Counted from the first letter of the stretch, positions 1-10,014 are shown. The stretch: DNA of 64,000 nt from Mongoliibacter ruber (GCF_003003005.1 NZ_PVTR01000002.1:334831-398830), one strand, 5' to 3'. Notes: generated by a model not told the origin, from the letters alone. Made by a program: numbers and translations.

Positions 1-668
1 GTTTCCCTTTCTTGTTGGGCCTCATTTACTGCATTGAAAGAAGGTTTGACTGGCTCGGGAGGGTTGACATCCTGCAGTACTACTTGATCGATTCGTATTC
101 CGTTTTCGTATTCATCACACATTTCCTGAAGCAATACTTCCACACTTGAAGCCACTTCCTGACGGCCTACTGTCAGTACTTCGTTGACAGTACGGTCTCC
201 AACAATCTTTCTCATTGCAGCTTCAGACATGTCCCTTAGAGTCTTGTCCGCATTTCTTACACGAAATAAGTATTTGTAAGAATCTACAATCCTATATTGG
301 ACTACCCATTCCACATCAGTGAGGTTTAAGTCTCCTGTCAACATCATGGATTCTTCTCCATAGGTGCTTTTGACATACTCAGATTGTCTACCTGCGCTGG
401 TTGTTCTAAAACCAAACTCCTGCTTCAACTGTCTCTGTACTGGAATTTTGTACATACTCTCTAATCCAAAAGGCAAAATGAAGTTCAATCCCGGTTGCAC
501 TGTCCGGTTATATTCGCCGAGTTGTACGACAACTCCTTCTTCTTCGGGTCCTACCGTCTTGGTACTGGTCACGGCTCCAGCCAAAAGTAAAAACCCAATC
601 ACAATCCGTAGGGCATATTTTTTTACCCAATCAGGATCAATATTGATTTCATATCGGTTATCTGACAT
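1..668 (-). CDS. hflK: FtsH protease activity modulator HflK (3' end outside window)
   Basis: Reading the minus strand from an ATG gives MSDNRYEINIDPDWVKKYAL, one transmembrane segment (about residues 18-36), then an SPFH/band-7 domain with stretches such as VVQLGEYNRTVQPGLNFILP and ALRKIVG-like AAMRKIVGDRTVNEVL. This layout matches HflK, which with HflC forms a membrane cage around the FtsH protease and modulates membrane-protein turnover. The frame is still open at base 1, with the coiled-coil part of the SPFH domain just beginning, so the C-terminal third is missing. It lies 44 bases downstream of the oxidase subunit III gene on the same strand. Family assignment is strong; HflK rather than HflC follows from the N-terminal segment and is less certain. 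Confidence 0.85.
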   Translation of the reverse strand, partial: MSDNRYEINIDPDWVKKYALRIVIGFLLLAGAVTSTKTVGPEEEGVVVQLGEYNRTVQPGLNFILPFGLESMYKIPVQRQLKQEFGFRTTSAGRQSEYVKSTYGEESMMLTGDLNLTDVEWVVQYRIVDSYKYLFRVRNADKTLRDMSEAAMRKIVGDRTVNEVLTVGRQEVASSVEVLLQEMCDEYENGIRIDQVVLQDVNPPEPVKPSFNAVNEAQQERE

Positions 669-712
669 TTTTTATTATTTATTTTAACTATTAATTATTG
701 CTTGATTCGAAC

Positions 713-1321
713 TCAAAAGGTAAGGACAAAAATCATAAAGAGCACCAACCAAATCAAATCCATGAAATACCAGTAGAGCGTAAAAAGCTGTATCCTCATC
801 TTTTCGAAAGGGTTTGTCAGCATGATAATTTCCTGAATCTCATCCTTTTCCTTTTTTTGATATTGCAGCACCATGATAAGCGCAAAAACCATAGCCCCGC
901 CAAGGTGAAATAAATGAATGCCGCTTAAAACATATAAAAAACTTCCTTTTGGTAGGCCAGCAAAGTCTATCCCCATTGAAGTCAATTCCTTCCACCCTAT
1001 CACTTGAAGTACGCAGAAAGCCACTCCCAGCCAAAAAGTTAACATCAGTGATTTGCGAAGCTCTCTGATTGATTCCTGCAAATAAAACTTAAGCATCTTT
1101 GAAACGGTGTACCCTGAAATCAAAATGATAAACGTACTCATTATAAAAGACTTCGGCATCCTAAAACCAATTGCATCCATATTGGTCGGGCCTGTAGCTA
1201 GGAAAGCGATTGTCATGAACAAAAAGATCAACCCACTACCAAACATGCCCAAGTACATCAAGGTCTGATAAGGGTGTAAATTCTCAATTTTTTGAAACCA
1301 AGTTTGCTCCGTTTTTTCCAT
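713..1321 (-). CDS. Cytochrome c oxidase subunit III family protein
   Basis: About 202 residues with five predicted membrane helices. The C-terminal helices carry HLFHLGGA and YWYFMDLIWLVLF, which correspond to the conserved HxxHxxGG and YWHFVDxxW signatures of heme-copper oxidase subunit III. The protein would sit in the inner membrane as a non-catalytic oxidase subunit. I chose the ATG giving MEKTEQTWFQKIENLHPYQT; an upstream in-frame ATG at 1384 would add 21 unlikely basic residues. No subunit I or II gene is next to it, so it is detached from a full oxidase operon. It reads in the same direction as hflK. Confidence 0.8.
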   Translation of the reverse strand: MEKTEQTWFQKIENLHPYQTLMYLGMFGSGLIFLFMTIAFLATGPTNMDAIGFRMPKSFIMSTFIILISGYTVSKMLKFYLQESIRELRKSLMLTFWLGVAFCVLQVIGWKELTSMGIDFAGLPKGSFLYVLSGIHLFHLGGAMVFALIMVLQYQKKEKDEIQEIIMLTNPFEKMRIQLFTLYWYFMDLIWLVLFMIFVLTF

Positions 1322-1462
1322 ATTTGCTTTGCTACAATCTTTAAACATTTTAATCCGTACTAGGTTCAGCTTTTTTAAATACAATTTGGTAATGGGCTCC
1401 TGCAGGTAGAAAATGAATCATTTTTCTAACTTTACGCCTTCATATAGAAATTCACGCATATT

Positions 1463-4400
1463 TTGGAAAAATCAGCCTTTCTTTCCTTATACGAATCAGA
1501 TCCTTTTATTCAGACGCTCATCTCTAAACTCAACAAAGGTGTAGCTTCATCCTTTCAGTTTAAGGGAATGTCGGGCAGTCTGGACCTCATTCTTTTTTCT
1601 ACTATTTTCAGAAAAAAAGGAGGTTTCCACCTTATCGTAGCTCATGACAAAGAGGAGGCAGCTTACTTGAACAATGATTTGCAGGAACTCCTGGGAGCTC
1701 AGACTACTCTCCTTTTTCCCTCCAGTTACAAAAGGCCGTATCAGTATGAAGAGATAGAAAACGCCAATATCCTCATGAGGGCAGAAATCCTCAATCGAAT
1801 CTTGGCCAGGGAAAAAGATTCCGAAATCATCGTGACTTATGCTGAAGCACTCTATGAAAAAGTAATCAACAAGCGCTCTCTTTCAGAAAATACCCTCAAA
1901 GCGAGAGTGGGTGAAAAAGTAGACTTGGAATTTATATCCGAACTGTTGTCCACCTATGATTTTGAAAAAACAGATTTCGTATTTGAGCCAGGCCAATTTT
2001 CGATTAGAGGGGGAATTGTAGATATATTCTCTTATGCCAATGAACAGCCGTTTAGGTTGGAGCTTTTTGGAAAAGAAATAGAAAGCATCAGGACTTTTGA
2101 TCCTGAGACGCAGCTATCTATCGAGAGTATTGATCAAATCAGTATCATTCCCAATATTCAGACTAAGTTTCTTCAAGAAATTAGACAGTCTTTCTTAGAT
2201 TTTCTTCCAGAGGAGACTTTTGTCTGGTTCAAAGATTATCAATTTAGCCTCGATACTTTAGATGAGCATTTTTCTAAAGCAGAACAGTCGTTTCATCAAA
2301 TTGTCAAGGCTCATAACAGTGCTAAATTATTGTTGAAACCTTCAGACTTATTTGATGATTCGGGGTCATTTTTAAAAAGTGCAGAGAAATTTATCAAGGT
2401 TGAGTTTGGCCATAAGTTTTATATAGAAGAGGCTGAGGTGTTTGAGTTTGATTCTCAGCCGCAGCCTTCATTCAACAAAAACTTTGAGCTTTTGGTGGAA
2501 AACCTTGTGGCAAATGAGCGGAAGGGATGGTTAAACATTGTCTGTTCGGAATCAGATAAGCAAATCAACAGGCTTGAAAACATTTTTCAGGAATTGGATC
2601 CTACGCTTCAAGTTCAGTCTTTACTCATAGGTCTAAGGGAAGGGTTTGTAGATCGAAATCTTCGCATAGCATGCTACACAGACCATCAGATTTTTGAGCG
2701 CTACCACCGCTACAAGACCAAAAGCAAGGCGAGCAAATCAAAAGCCCTTACTCTCAGGGAAATCAAAGCCTTACACCCGGGCGATTTTGTAGTCCACATA
2801 GATTATGGCGTGGGTCGTTTTGCAGGATTGGAAAAGGTGGATGTAAATGGTAAGCTGCAAGAGGCTGTGAGGTTGGTGTTCAGGGACGATGACCTTTTGT
2901 ATGTCAATATCCACTCTATACATAAGATTTCGAAATATTCCGGTCAGGAAGGCACAATTCCCTCCATGTCCAAACTGGGATCGCCTGAGTGGGAAAACAA
3001 AAAGAAAAAGGTAAAAGGCAAAGTCAAAGACATCGCCAAAGAGCTTATTGCCCTTTATGCCAAAAGGAAAAGTGCCCCCGGATACCAGTTTTCCCCGGAT
3101 TCGGTTTTGCAGGTGGAACTTGAAAGTTCTTTTGTATTTGAAGATACACCTGATCAGGCTTTGGCGACGGCAGATGTCAAGACCGATATGGAAAAACCAT
3201 ACCCCATGGACCGCTTGGTTTGTGGAGATGTTGGTTTTGGAAAAACAGAAGTCGCAATCAGGGCAGCTTTCAAAGCACTGAATGATAGGAAACAGGTCGC
3301 CATTCTCGTGCCTACTACCATTTTGGCCATGCAGCATTACCAGACTTTCAAAGAAAGACTAGGTGATTTTCCGGTAAAAGTTGAATACATCAATAGGTTC
3401 AGGACAGCCAAAGAAATCAAGGAAATAGCCAAGCAAGTCAATTCAGGTGAAATAGACATCCTTGTAGGCACACACCGTATCGTCAACAAAGATGTCAAAT
3501 TCAAAGATTTGGGTCTTTTGGTGATAGATGAGGAGCAAAAGTTTGGTGTAAAAGTCAAAGACCAGCTCAAGGAAATGAAAGTCAACGTCGATGTGCTTAC
3601 TTTGACGGCAACACCGATTCCTAGAACCCTGCATTTTTCACTTATGGGAGCCAGGGATTTGTCTGTAATAGCCACTCCTCCTCCCAATAGGCAGCCGGTT
3701 ACCACCGAAATTCACACTTTTGAGGAGGAGGTCATCCGTGATGCTGTTGCTTATGAATTGAGGCGGGGAGGTCAGGTCTTCTTTGTTCACAACCGAGTCG
3801 CTGAGATAGATTCCATCGCCAATTTAATCATGCGCTTGGTTCCTGATGCCAGAATCGCCGGTGCCCATGGACAGATGGATGGCAAAAAGCTGGAGAAAAT
3901 CATGGTGAAATTTATAGAAGGTGAATATGATGTGCTGGTGTCTACCAATATCATTGAATCAGGACTGGATATTCCCAATGCCAACACCATTATTATCAAC
4001 AGAGCGCACATGTTTGGCCTCAGTGACCTGCATCAGATGAGGGGACGAGTAGGCCGAAGCAATAAAAAAGCTTTCTGTTACCTTTTGACAACACCCACAT
4101 CGGGACTTACTCCAGAGGCCAGAAAGAGGCTTCAAACATTAGAGGAGTTCTCGGATCTTGGAGATGGCTTCAAAGTGGCGATGAGAGATTTGGATATCAG
4201 AGGGGCTGGAAATATGCTTGGAGCCGAACAAAGCGGGTTTATTACCGACTTGGGTTTTGATATGTACCATAAGATTTTGGACGAGGCTGTTCAGGAACTG
4301 AAAGAAAATGAGTTTGCAGAATTGTTTGAGGTAGACCTCAAAGAAAAGGTCGAAATACTTGTGCAGGATTGTGTGATAGAGACCGACTTTGAGCTCTTGA

Positions 4401-4816
4401 TTCCTGAGACTTACGTTTCCAACATTTCCGAAAGGCTAAACCTTTATTCAAAGTTGGACAATATCAAGACCGAAGATGAACTTCAGCCTTATATCAAATC
4501 TATAAAAGATAGGTTTGGACCAATCCCCGATGTAGTAGAGGATTTGTTTGAAACAGTCCGCTTGAGATGGATTGCTGAGAGCCTTGGTTTTGAAAAACTT
4601 GCCTTGAAAAATGGTGTGATGAAATGTTATTTTGTGCCTTCGTCAAAAGAAAGTTATTATAAGTCAGATACTTTTGGCAAAATCATTCGTTTTGTTCAGA
4701 CCCAACATAAAAGTTGTAAGATGAAGGAATATAAGAACAGGCTGATTCTCAATATTTCAGGGGTAGATAGCATACAAAAAGCAAAGAAATGGCTGGATGA
4801 CATGAAAAAAGGGTAA
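1463..4816 (+). CDS. mfd: Transcription-repair coupling factor Mfd
   Basis: 1117 residues, normal for bacterial Mfd. The N-terminal UvrB-like region is followed by a CarD-like RNA polymerase interaction domain near residues 435-510 (HPGDFVVHIDYGVGRFAGLE), then a RecG-like SF2 motor with Walker A GDVGFGKTE near residue 586, DEEQ near 687, TATPIPRTL, and the RGRVGRS motif VI, then a TRCF C-terminal domain. Mfd removes RNA polymerase stalled at lesions and recruits UvrA. An in-frame TAG lies just upstream, so the TTG at the listed start is the first available initiator; no ATG fits. The oxidase gene is divergent. Confidence 0.97.
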   Translation: MEKSAFLSLYESDPFIQTLISKLNKGVASSFQFKGMSGSLDLILFSTIFRKKGGFHLIVAHDKEEAAYLNNDLQELLGAQTTLLFPSSYKRPYQYEEIENANILMRAEILNRILAREKDSEIIVTYAEALYEKVINKRSLSENTLKARVGEKVDLEFISELLSTYDFEKTDFVFEPGQFSIRGGIVDIFSYANEQPFRLELFGKEIESIRTFDPETQLSIESIDQISIIPNIQTKFLQEIRQSFLDFLPEETFVWFKDYQFSLDTLDEHFSKAEQSFHQIVKAHNSAKLLLKPSDLFDDSGSFLKSAEKFIKVEFGHKFYIEEAEVFEFDSQPQPSFNKNFELLVENLVANERKGWLNIVCSESDKQINRLENIFQELDPTLQVQSLLIGLREGFVDRNLRIACYTDHQIFERYHRYKTKSKASKSKALTLREIKALHPGDFVVHIDYGVGRFAGLEKVDVNGKLQEAVRLVFRDDDLLYVNIHSIHKISKYSGQEGTIPSMSKLGSPEWENKKKKVKGKVKDIAKELIALYAKRKSAPGYQFSPDSVLQVELESSFVFEDTPDQALATADVKTDMEKPYPMDRLVCGDVGFGKTEVAIRAAFKALNDRKQVAILVPTTILAMQHYQTFKERLGDFPVKVEYINRFRTAKEIKEIAKQVNSGEIDILVGTHRIVNKDVKFKDLGLLVIDEEQKFGVKVKDQLKEMKVNVDVLTLTATPIPRTLHFSLMGARDLSVIATPPPNRQPVTTEIHTFEEEVIRDAVAYELRRGGQVFFVHNRVAEIDSIANLIMRLVPDARIAGAHGQMDGKKLEKIMVKFIEGEYDVLVSTNIIESGLDIPNANTIIINRAHMFGLSDLHQMRGRVGRSNKKAFCYLLTTPTSGLTPEARKRLQTLEEFSDLGDGFKVAMRDLDIRGAGNMLGAEQSGFITDLGFDMYHKILDEAVQELKENEFAELFEVDLKEKVEILVQDCVIETDFELLIPETYVSNISERLNLYSKLDNIKTEDELQPYIKSIKDRFGPIPDVVEDLFETVRLRWIAESLGFEKLALKNGVMKCYFVPSSKESYYKSDTFGKIIRFVQTQHKSCKMKEYKNRLILNISGVDSIQKAKKWLDDMKKG

Positions 4817-4996
4817 AAAATATGAAAATTTTAATGGCAGGATAATTGCTTTTAGGGGAAAGATATTTGTATTATCCTGGGAATTTTAGCCATATCCATC
4901 TATTTCAAGCTTTTGGCTATAAAAAAAATTCTTTGGGATAAGATATTAATGATTATATATTAGCGTTCTCATTGTGCACAAAAAACAGTAATGTAA

Positions 4997-6220
4997 ATGG
5001 TTTTTCGAAAAAGTAATTTAGGGATGATAGCAGCAATGTTGCTGATCGTTGGCGGTGCCATCCTTTCTTCCTGCAACAGACAACCCGGCTATGGCCGAAG
5101 AACCGCAAATAAACCTGGCAAAGCAAGTGCTTCTACAGGTTCTGATTTCAGTAAAGACATCAACGATAGCTCCAAGTTTTATGTAGCTAAATTTGCAGAA
5201 CAAAAAATTGGTCCAAGGTTGAAATATATCCAAGGTGGCCGTACAGTTTTGGGTTCTCAGGAACAAGATGTCATGGGATTCAGGGATAACCTGGAAAGAA
5301 CTGTAACCATCGCTTCTTTTTACATGGATGAAACAGAAGTCACCAATGTGGATTACAGGGAATTTTTGTTTTACATGAGCAAAAATGTGAGTGCTGATTC
5401 CATCCAAAAGCTTGAACCAAAAGAGCATGTTTGGGCTGGTGCCATGAACTACAACGATCTTTACGATACCTATTATTTCAGATTTCCTGGATTCAACTTT
5501 TATCCTGTAGCAGGTGTTTCTTGGACTCAGGCCAATTCTTATTCTAAGTGGAGAACTGAATTCGTATCGAATATCATCAGAGAACAAAATAATGTAGATT
5601 CTACCCTTTCCAAAAGACAATTGGTCGAAAGAGGTGTAGCTATCGCAGAGTATAGACTTCCAAGTGAAGGTGAGTGGGAATATGCTGCAAAAGCCATGAT
5701 CGGTACACAGTATATGGACGAAAACCAAGAAAATGGAAGAATCTATCCTTGGGATGGCAGAGGTGTTAGGAATCCATACAATATCAAGAGAAAAGGTAGA
5801 CAAGGTGATTTCCTTGCCAACTTCAAAAGAGGTAGAGGTGATTATGCAGGTATAGCAGGTAGCAAAACCAATGATGGTGAAATCCTTCCAACCAACGTAT
5901 ATGACATGCCTCCGAATGATTTTGGTCTTTACCACATGGCTGGAAATGTGAATGAGTGGGTAAATGATGTTTACCGTCCACTTTCCTTTCAGGATTTTGA
6001 TGACCTCAACCCATCCAGATATGATGGTATTTATGATGAAGAAGAATCTTATACTACTATGCTGATCACAGATGAGTTTAGGGTATTCAAAGGAGGTTCT
6101 TGGAGAGATGTTGCTTATTGGTTGACTCCAGGAGCGAGAAGATTTACTCATCAGGATTCAGCGACCAACCATATTGGTTTTAGGTGTGCGATGATCTCAA
6201 TTGGCGCAAAAGGAAAATAA
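4997..6220 (+). CDS. gldJ: Gliding motility lipoprotein GldJ
   Basis: 407 residues with a lipoprotein signal ending LSSC (Cys26), then a formylglycine-generating-enzyme/SUMF1-type fold: FYMDETEVTNVDYREF, YPVAGVSWTQANSYSKWR, YRLPSEGEWEYAA, GLYHMAGNVNEWVNDVYRP and the terminal FKGGSWRDVAYWL...GFRCA. The pattern DxLANFKRGRGDYAGIAG followed by PNDFGLY is what I know from GldJ of Flavobacterium rather than GldK. GldJ is an outer-membrane lipoprotein needed for gliding and type IX secretion. At 407 residues it is shorter than the roughly 560-residue Flavobacterium protein, which has extra insertions. It is a single gene followed by a clear terminator. The large open frame antisense to it is a codon-bias shadow. 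Confidence 0.85.
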   Translation: MVFRKSNLGMIAAMLLIVGGAILSSCNRQPGYGRRTANKPGKASASTGSDFSKDINDSSKFYVAKFAEQKIGPRLKYIQGGRTVLGSQEQDVMGFRDNLERTVTIASFYMDETEVTNVDYREFLFYMSKNVSADSIQKLEPKEHVWAGAMNYNDLYDTYYFRFPGFNFYPVAGVSWTQANSYSKWRTEFVSNIIREQNNVDSTLSKRQLVERGVAIAEYRLPSEGEWEYAAKAMIGTQYMDENQENGRIYPWDGRGVRNPYNIKRKGRQGDFLANFKRGRGDYAGIAGSKTNDGEILPTNVYDMPPNDFGLYHMAGNVNEWVNDVYRPLSFQDFDDLNPSRYDGIYDEEESYTTMLITDEFRVFKGGSWRDVAYWLTPGARRFTHQDSATNHIGFRCAMISIGAKGK

Positions 6221-6241
6221 TCCAAATGAATAGTATAAAAA

Positions 6242-6270
6242 AAGGAAGCTCAAAAGGCTTCCTTTTTTGT
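6242..6270 (+). terminator. Rho-independent terminator of gldJ
   Basis: AAGGAAGC and GCTTCCTT form an eight-base stem around a short AAAAG-type loop, followed directly by a T-run. It sits about 20 bases after the gldJ stop. Confidence 0.85.
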
Positions 6271-6913
6271 TTATAGGGGCTTGTGAAAGGAGAAAGGATG
6301 AGGGAGGAAAGAGGAAATGGTGTATGTAGATGGAGGGTGGTGTTCAAGATACGAGAAGCGAGAAGCGAGAAAAGTGAACCTTAGGTGAAAGTTGGTTTTT
6401 CAAGGTCAAAGGTAGAGGGCAGACCCTGCCAAAGCACCAACTTAACTTTTAACATTTTTAACCTTTAACAAATTTTTTCTGACGCCTGAACAGCGGAACC
6501 TATATGAAATCAGAATATAGCAATCCTTTCCAAAGCAAAAAAGGCAACACTCTGGCATACTTTTATTTATAGCCATTACGGTTAAAAGTTTCCTTCTGTC
6601 TTACCTCCTACCAATGACAAAATTGTAGGGATCGTCACTCTGGGTAAAGGGAAGAGTCTCCTAGTCTAAAAGATAGGAGATGCCCAGCAATGCTGCTGGA
6701 CAGGCTTTCAACTCCGCAAGCCTGCCTACACGAGGTAGGCTCCGTTCAGGATGACGTACACCAACTGTCATTCCCTTTTAGTAAATGCCTAATTACTTCT
6801 CAATGACCTCTATTTCCCCCGACCACCTATTTTTTTAAACCAAAAAGATAATTTCGGGCTTTTATATAAATAAGATCATGTAATTTCAAGCTAGATTCAA
6901 AATTTAAAACCCA
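6271..6913. other. Gene-free spacer with small hairpins
   Basis: No credible coding frame. It contains purine-rich GGATGAGGGAGGA and GAGAAGCGAGAAGCGAG runs, a TTAACTTTTAAC-type repeat also seen near 38.9 kb, a TCTCCTA/TAGGAGA hairpin around 6657-6682 and a GCCTAC/GTAGGC hairpin around 6724-6740. These resemble the short dispersed repeats scattered elsewhere in this window. Confidence 0.5.
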
Positions 6914-9337
6914 ATGAAAAATATCTTTAAGATCAGCTTCTTTGCAAGCTTTTTTTGTTTCCTCGCTTTTGCTGAGGCACTTGCCCAAGAGCCACTAAGC
7001 TATCAAAAACCCCCAAAGGAAATTGAAGAACTTGCAAATGCACCACTCACTCCTTTTGTCAACTTTACACGCTCTGGAGATAAAATGCTCCTACTGGAAA
7101 GACCTGGCAGTCCTTCTATTGAAGAACTGGCTCAACCAGAATTAAGACTTGCAGGTATCCGAATCAATCCTGCGACAAATGGCCCGAGCCGTTCTACATC
7201 AGTGGATAATGTCAAAATTAAAAATGTCTCTTCTGGAGAGGAAACTGAAGTCAAAGGACTTCCTTCTAATCCACGTTTGGGAAGTTTTTCCCTTTCTAAA
7301 GATGAAAGATTCCTTGCTTTGACCAACACCAGCAATACAGGAATCAGCCTGTGGGTGGTCGATATAGAAAGTATGGAAGCTAAGAAACTTACGGATGAAA
7401 TTGTAAACGGCGTTTACGGAAGTGATATTTCTTGGACGGCTGACAATCAGATCATATTCAAAGGCATCAACCCAAACAGAGGAAATAAGCCGGATTCTCC
7501 ATTGGCGCCTGTAGGCCCAACCATCCAGGAGACTGCAGGAAGTGCTGCTCCTTCCAGGACATACCAAGATCTTTTGGGCAATCCATATGACGAAGCTCTT
7601 TTTGCATTTTTTATGGACTCTCAGGTCATGAAAGCTGATTTGGACGGCAATTTGACTGCTATTGGCAACAGTGGTTTGATCAAATCAATCAGCACTTCTC
7701 CTGATGACCAATATATCATGGTGGATTTGATACAAAAACCATTTTCGTACTTGGTGCCTGCTTCTAGATTTCCTTATCATGTGGAGGTGTGGGACCAAAA
7801 TGGAAACAAAGTCAAAACTATCGCCGAAGTTCCACTTGATGAAGTCCGACCTACAGGATTTGATGCCACAGTGACAGGTCGAAGATCTATCAATTGGAGG
7901 GCAGATAAGCCCGCCACTTTGTATTGGGTAGAAGCCCAAGATGGTGGTGATCCAAAGATGGAAATGGAAGAAAGAGAAATTGTTTACATGCAGGATGCCC
8001 CTTTTACCTCCGATCCAGTGAAGTTGGCAAGTTTGGGATACAGATATAGAGGTATCTATTGGTCTGACGATAACTTTGCCTTGCTCAACGAAGGCTGGTT
8101 TGCCAGCAGACAACAAAAGATCTCTCGTATCAATCCATCCAAGCCTGGAGAAAAAGGAGATGTGATCATTGAAAGGTCTTCAGATGATATTTACAATGAC
8201 CCAGGTTCGCCGGTATTTACCAGCAATCAATATGGAAGAAATGTGATTTTGAGAAAAGGAGATGAGGTATATATGACTTCCGAAGGAGGTTCGCCGGAAG
8301 GAAGTATGCCTTATTTGTCTGCATTTGATACTAAAAAGAAAAGTGAAAGAATTCTGTGGAGGTCTCAGGCACCTTATTATGAAAGGGTAGTGAAAGTATT
8401 GAGTCCTGATGCTACAGAGTTTGTGACACTGAAAGAAAGCACTGACATTCAGCCTAACTATTGGGTTGTCAATACTAAAAGAAGAATAGCACCAAGACAA
8501 CTTACCGAGTTTGCCCATCCATACGAGTCTATCAAGGGGATCAATAAGCAATTGGTACAGTACAAAAGAAATGATGGCCTTAACTTATCCGCTACAGTGT
8601 ACACACCTGAAGGTTATGAGCCAGGAAAAGATGCACCTTTACCGGTTGTGATGTGGGCATACCCTAGAGAATACAAATCTGCCGCTGTCGCAGCACAAGT
8701 CAGAGGTTCCAAATATACCTTTACCCGCATCAGTTGGGGATCACCTATTTTCTGGGTCACCCAGGGATATGCTATCATGGACCAAACAGAAATGCCGATT
8801 GTTGGCGAGGGTGATGAAGAACCGAACGACTTCTTTGTTGAGCAGCTTGTGGCAAATGCCGAAGCGGCTATTGATTTTATCGTGGATGCAGGAATAGGGG
8901 ATAGAAACAAAATTGCTGTTGGAGGTCACTCCTATGGAGCATTTATGACAGCTAACCTGCTTTCTCATTCAGATCTTTTTGCTGCAGGAATCGCCAGAAG
9001 TGGAGCCTACAACAGGACCCTGACTCCTTTTGGATTCCAGTACGAACAAAGGACATATTGGGAAGCGCCAGAGGTGTATAATACCATGTCACCATTTATG
9101 AATGCCAATAAAGTGAAAACGCCTATTTTGTTGATTCATGGAGAGGCAGATAACAATTCGGGTACTTTTCCAATCCAATCAGAGCGATATTACAATGCTT
9201 TGAAAGGCCATGGAGCCACTACCCGATTGGTATTTCTTCCGCATGAAAGCCATGGCTATGCTGCCAAGGAATCCACGTTGCACACCCTTTGGGAACAGCA
9301 TCAGTGGTTGGAGAAGTGGGTTAAGGGGAGAGAGTAG
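6914..9337 (+). CDS. S9 family prolyl-oligopeptidase-type serine peptidase (glutamyl endopeptidase-like)
   Basis: 807 residues with a cleavable signal peptide ending near ALAQ. The first ~560 residues form the beta-propeller expected in S9 peptidases and the C-terminal ~250 an alpha/beta hydrolase. Catalytic residues are visible: Ser673 in GGHSYGAFM, Asp746 in HGEADNNSG and His780 in HESHGY. The RNP-like PPLPVVMWAYPREYKSAAVA segment and the GQVRGS context resemble the chloroplast glutamyl endopeptidase branch, which cleaves after Glu. It probably works in the periplasm on peptides. It is a single gene flanked by long spacers. The exact cleavage preference is inferred. Confidence 0.88.
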   Translation: MKNIFKISFFASFFCFLAFAEALAQEPLSYQKPPKEIEELANAPLTPFVNFTRSGDKMLLLERPGSPSIEELAQPELRLAGIRINPATNGPSRSTSVDNVKIKNVSSGEETEVKGLPSNPRLGSFSLSKDERFLALTNTSNTGISLWVVDIESMEAKKLTDEIVNGVYGSDISWTADNQIIFKGINPNRGNKPDSPLAPVGPTIQETAGSAAPSRTYQDLLGNPYDEALFAFFMDSQVMKADLDGNLTAIGNSGLIKSISTSPDDQYIMVDLIQKPFSYLVPASRFPYHVEVWDQNGNKVKTIAEVPLDEVRPTGFDATVTGRRSINWRADKPATLYWVEAQDGGDPKMEMEEREIVYMQDAPFTSDPVKLASLGYRYRGIYWSDDNFALLNEGWFASRQQKISRINPSKPGEKGDVIIERSSDDIYNDPGSPVFTSNQYGRNVILRKGDEVYMTSEGGSPEGSMPYLSAFDTKKKSERILWRSQAPYYERVVKVLSPDATEFVTLKESTDIQPNYWVVNTKRRIAPRQLTEFAHPYESIKGINKQLVQYKRNDGLNLSATVYTPEGYEPGKDAPLPVVMWAYPREYKSAAVAAQVRGSKYTFTRISWGSPIFWVTQGYAIMDQTEMPIVGEGDEEPNDFFVEQLVANAEAAIDFIVDAGIGDRNKIAVGGHSYGAFMTANLLSHSDLFAAGIARSGAYNRTLTPFGFQYEQRTYWEAPEVYNTMSPFMNANKVKTPILLIHGEADNNSGTFPIQSERYYNALKGHGATTRLVFLPHESHGYAAKESTLHTLWEQHQWLEKWVKGRE

Positions 9338-9388
9338 AGGTTAGAAAGGATGAAGGATGAGGGAGGAAGGATGAAGTGGGCGAGATGT

Positions 9389-9426
9389 AGGTTTAAGTTT
9401 CGGTTTGTGAAGACACGAACCGAGGC
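9389..9426 (+). repeat. 38-base direct repeat with hairpin, copy 1
   Basis: Identical over 38 bases to the copy at 9602-9639. It contains TCGGTTTGT/ACGAACCGA, a nine-pair stem with one G-T pair and a GAAGAC loop. Confidence 0.85.
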
Positions 9427-9440
9427 CTTGCCATTGTAAT

Positions 9441-9488
9441 GACCCTGAAAGGGTCAAATATCTATTAGCCCCGGGTTGCTACCCGGGG
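9441..9488 (+). repeat. REP-like double hairpin
   Basis: GACCCTGAAAGGGTC is followed after a short spacer by CCCCGGGTTGCTACCCGGGG. The same two-hairpin layout, with a TGAA-type loop in the first hairpin, recurs around the RAYT transposase near 35.7-37.3 kb, so this is probably a dispersed member of the same REP family. Confidence 0.65.
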
Positions 9489-9601
9489 TTTAAAAGGTAT
9501 AAAAGCGTTTTGATTTTGGCTGAGAAAATGATGAAACTGGAAAAAGCTTTCCGCCAAAACAGGTATGGGATAGAAATGCAGGATACTTCATCCGTAATTT
9601 A

Positions 9602-9639
9602 AGGTTTAAGTTTCGGTTTGTGAAGACACGAACCGAGGC
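9602..9639 (+). repeat. 38-base direct repeat with hairpin, copy 2
   Basis: Exact second copy of the 38-base hairpin element, about 213 bases after the first and in the same orientation. Confidence 0.85.
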
Positions 9640-9679
9640 GTTGGGATGAAGGTGAGAAGCGAGAGATTAGAAATAAGAA

Positions 9680-9731
9680 AAAAGAGCCAAGAAACAAGAT
9701 CAAAGTCGGTCTTGGTTCTTGGCTTTTTTTG
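9680..9731 (+). terminator. Long stem-loop with T-run, probable terminator
   Basis: AGCCAAGAAACAAGA and TCTTGGTTCTTGGCT form a 15-base stem with one mismatch, followed by seven T. It is about 340 bases after the S9 peptidase stop and may end that transcript or a small unrecognised RNA. Confidence 0.65.
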
Positions 9732-10014
9732 CTACATGAAAGAAACAAAGTTGAAATACAATAGAAATGAGGTTCTATTTTTTTTAAGTTGTGGCCATAG
9801 AGTCCATTTATTGATAAAGGTGAAGCTGTCTTCTAGAAAACTATATCTACTGCATTTCTACATTAATTCTATTCTCAATTAGGGGAAATTATGCCTATTT
9901 GTTTGAATCTACCATGTCTACCTATGCATAAATCCATATTTAGGCAATGGAATGGTCTTTGCAATTATTTGGTGAATTAATGAATAGATTTTTAAACTCA
10001 AAAACACAATCACC

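Larger units (their letters stand above)
9338..10014. other. Repeat-rich spacer
   Basis: No convincing gene. It holds two copies of a 38-base hairpin repeat, a REP-like double hairpin and a terminator-like stem, all listed separately, plus the first copy of a GAAGCTGTC motif near 9822. A 78-codon open frame across the terminator stem was judged spurious. Confidence 0.5.

Noticed and set aside
698-913. Plus-strand frames over the oxidase subunit gene
   Set aside because: Antisense shadows of the minus-strand gene; composition follows its codons.
5018-6151. Long antisense open frame (377 codons) opposite gldJ
   Set aside because: It follows the codon periodicity of gldJ, has no family resemblance, no ribosome site and an antisense composition typical of shadows.
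9646-9882. 78-codon frame downstream of the hairpin repeats
   Set aside because: It runs through a strong terminator stem and has low-complexity, Lys/Ser/Arg-rich composition.
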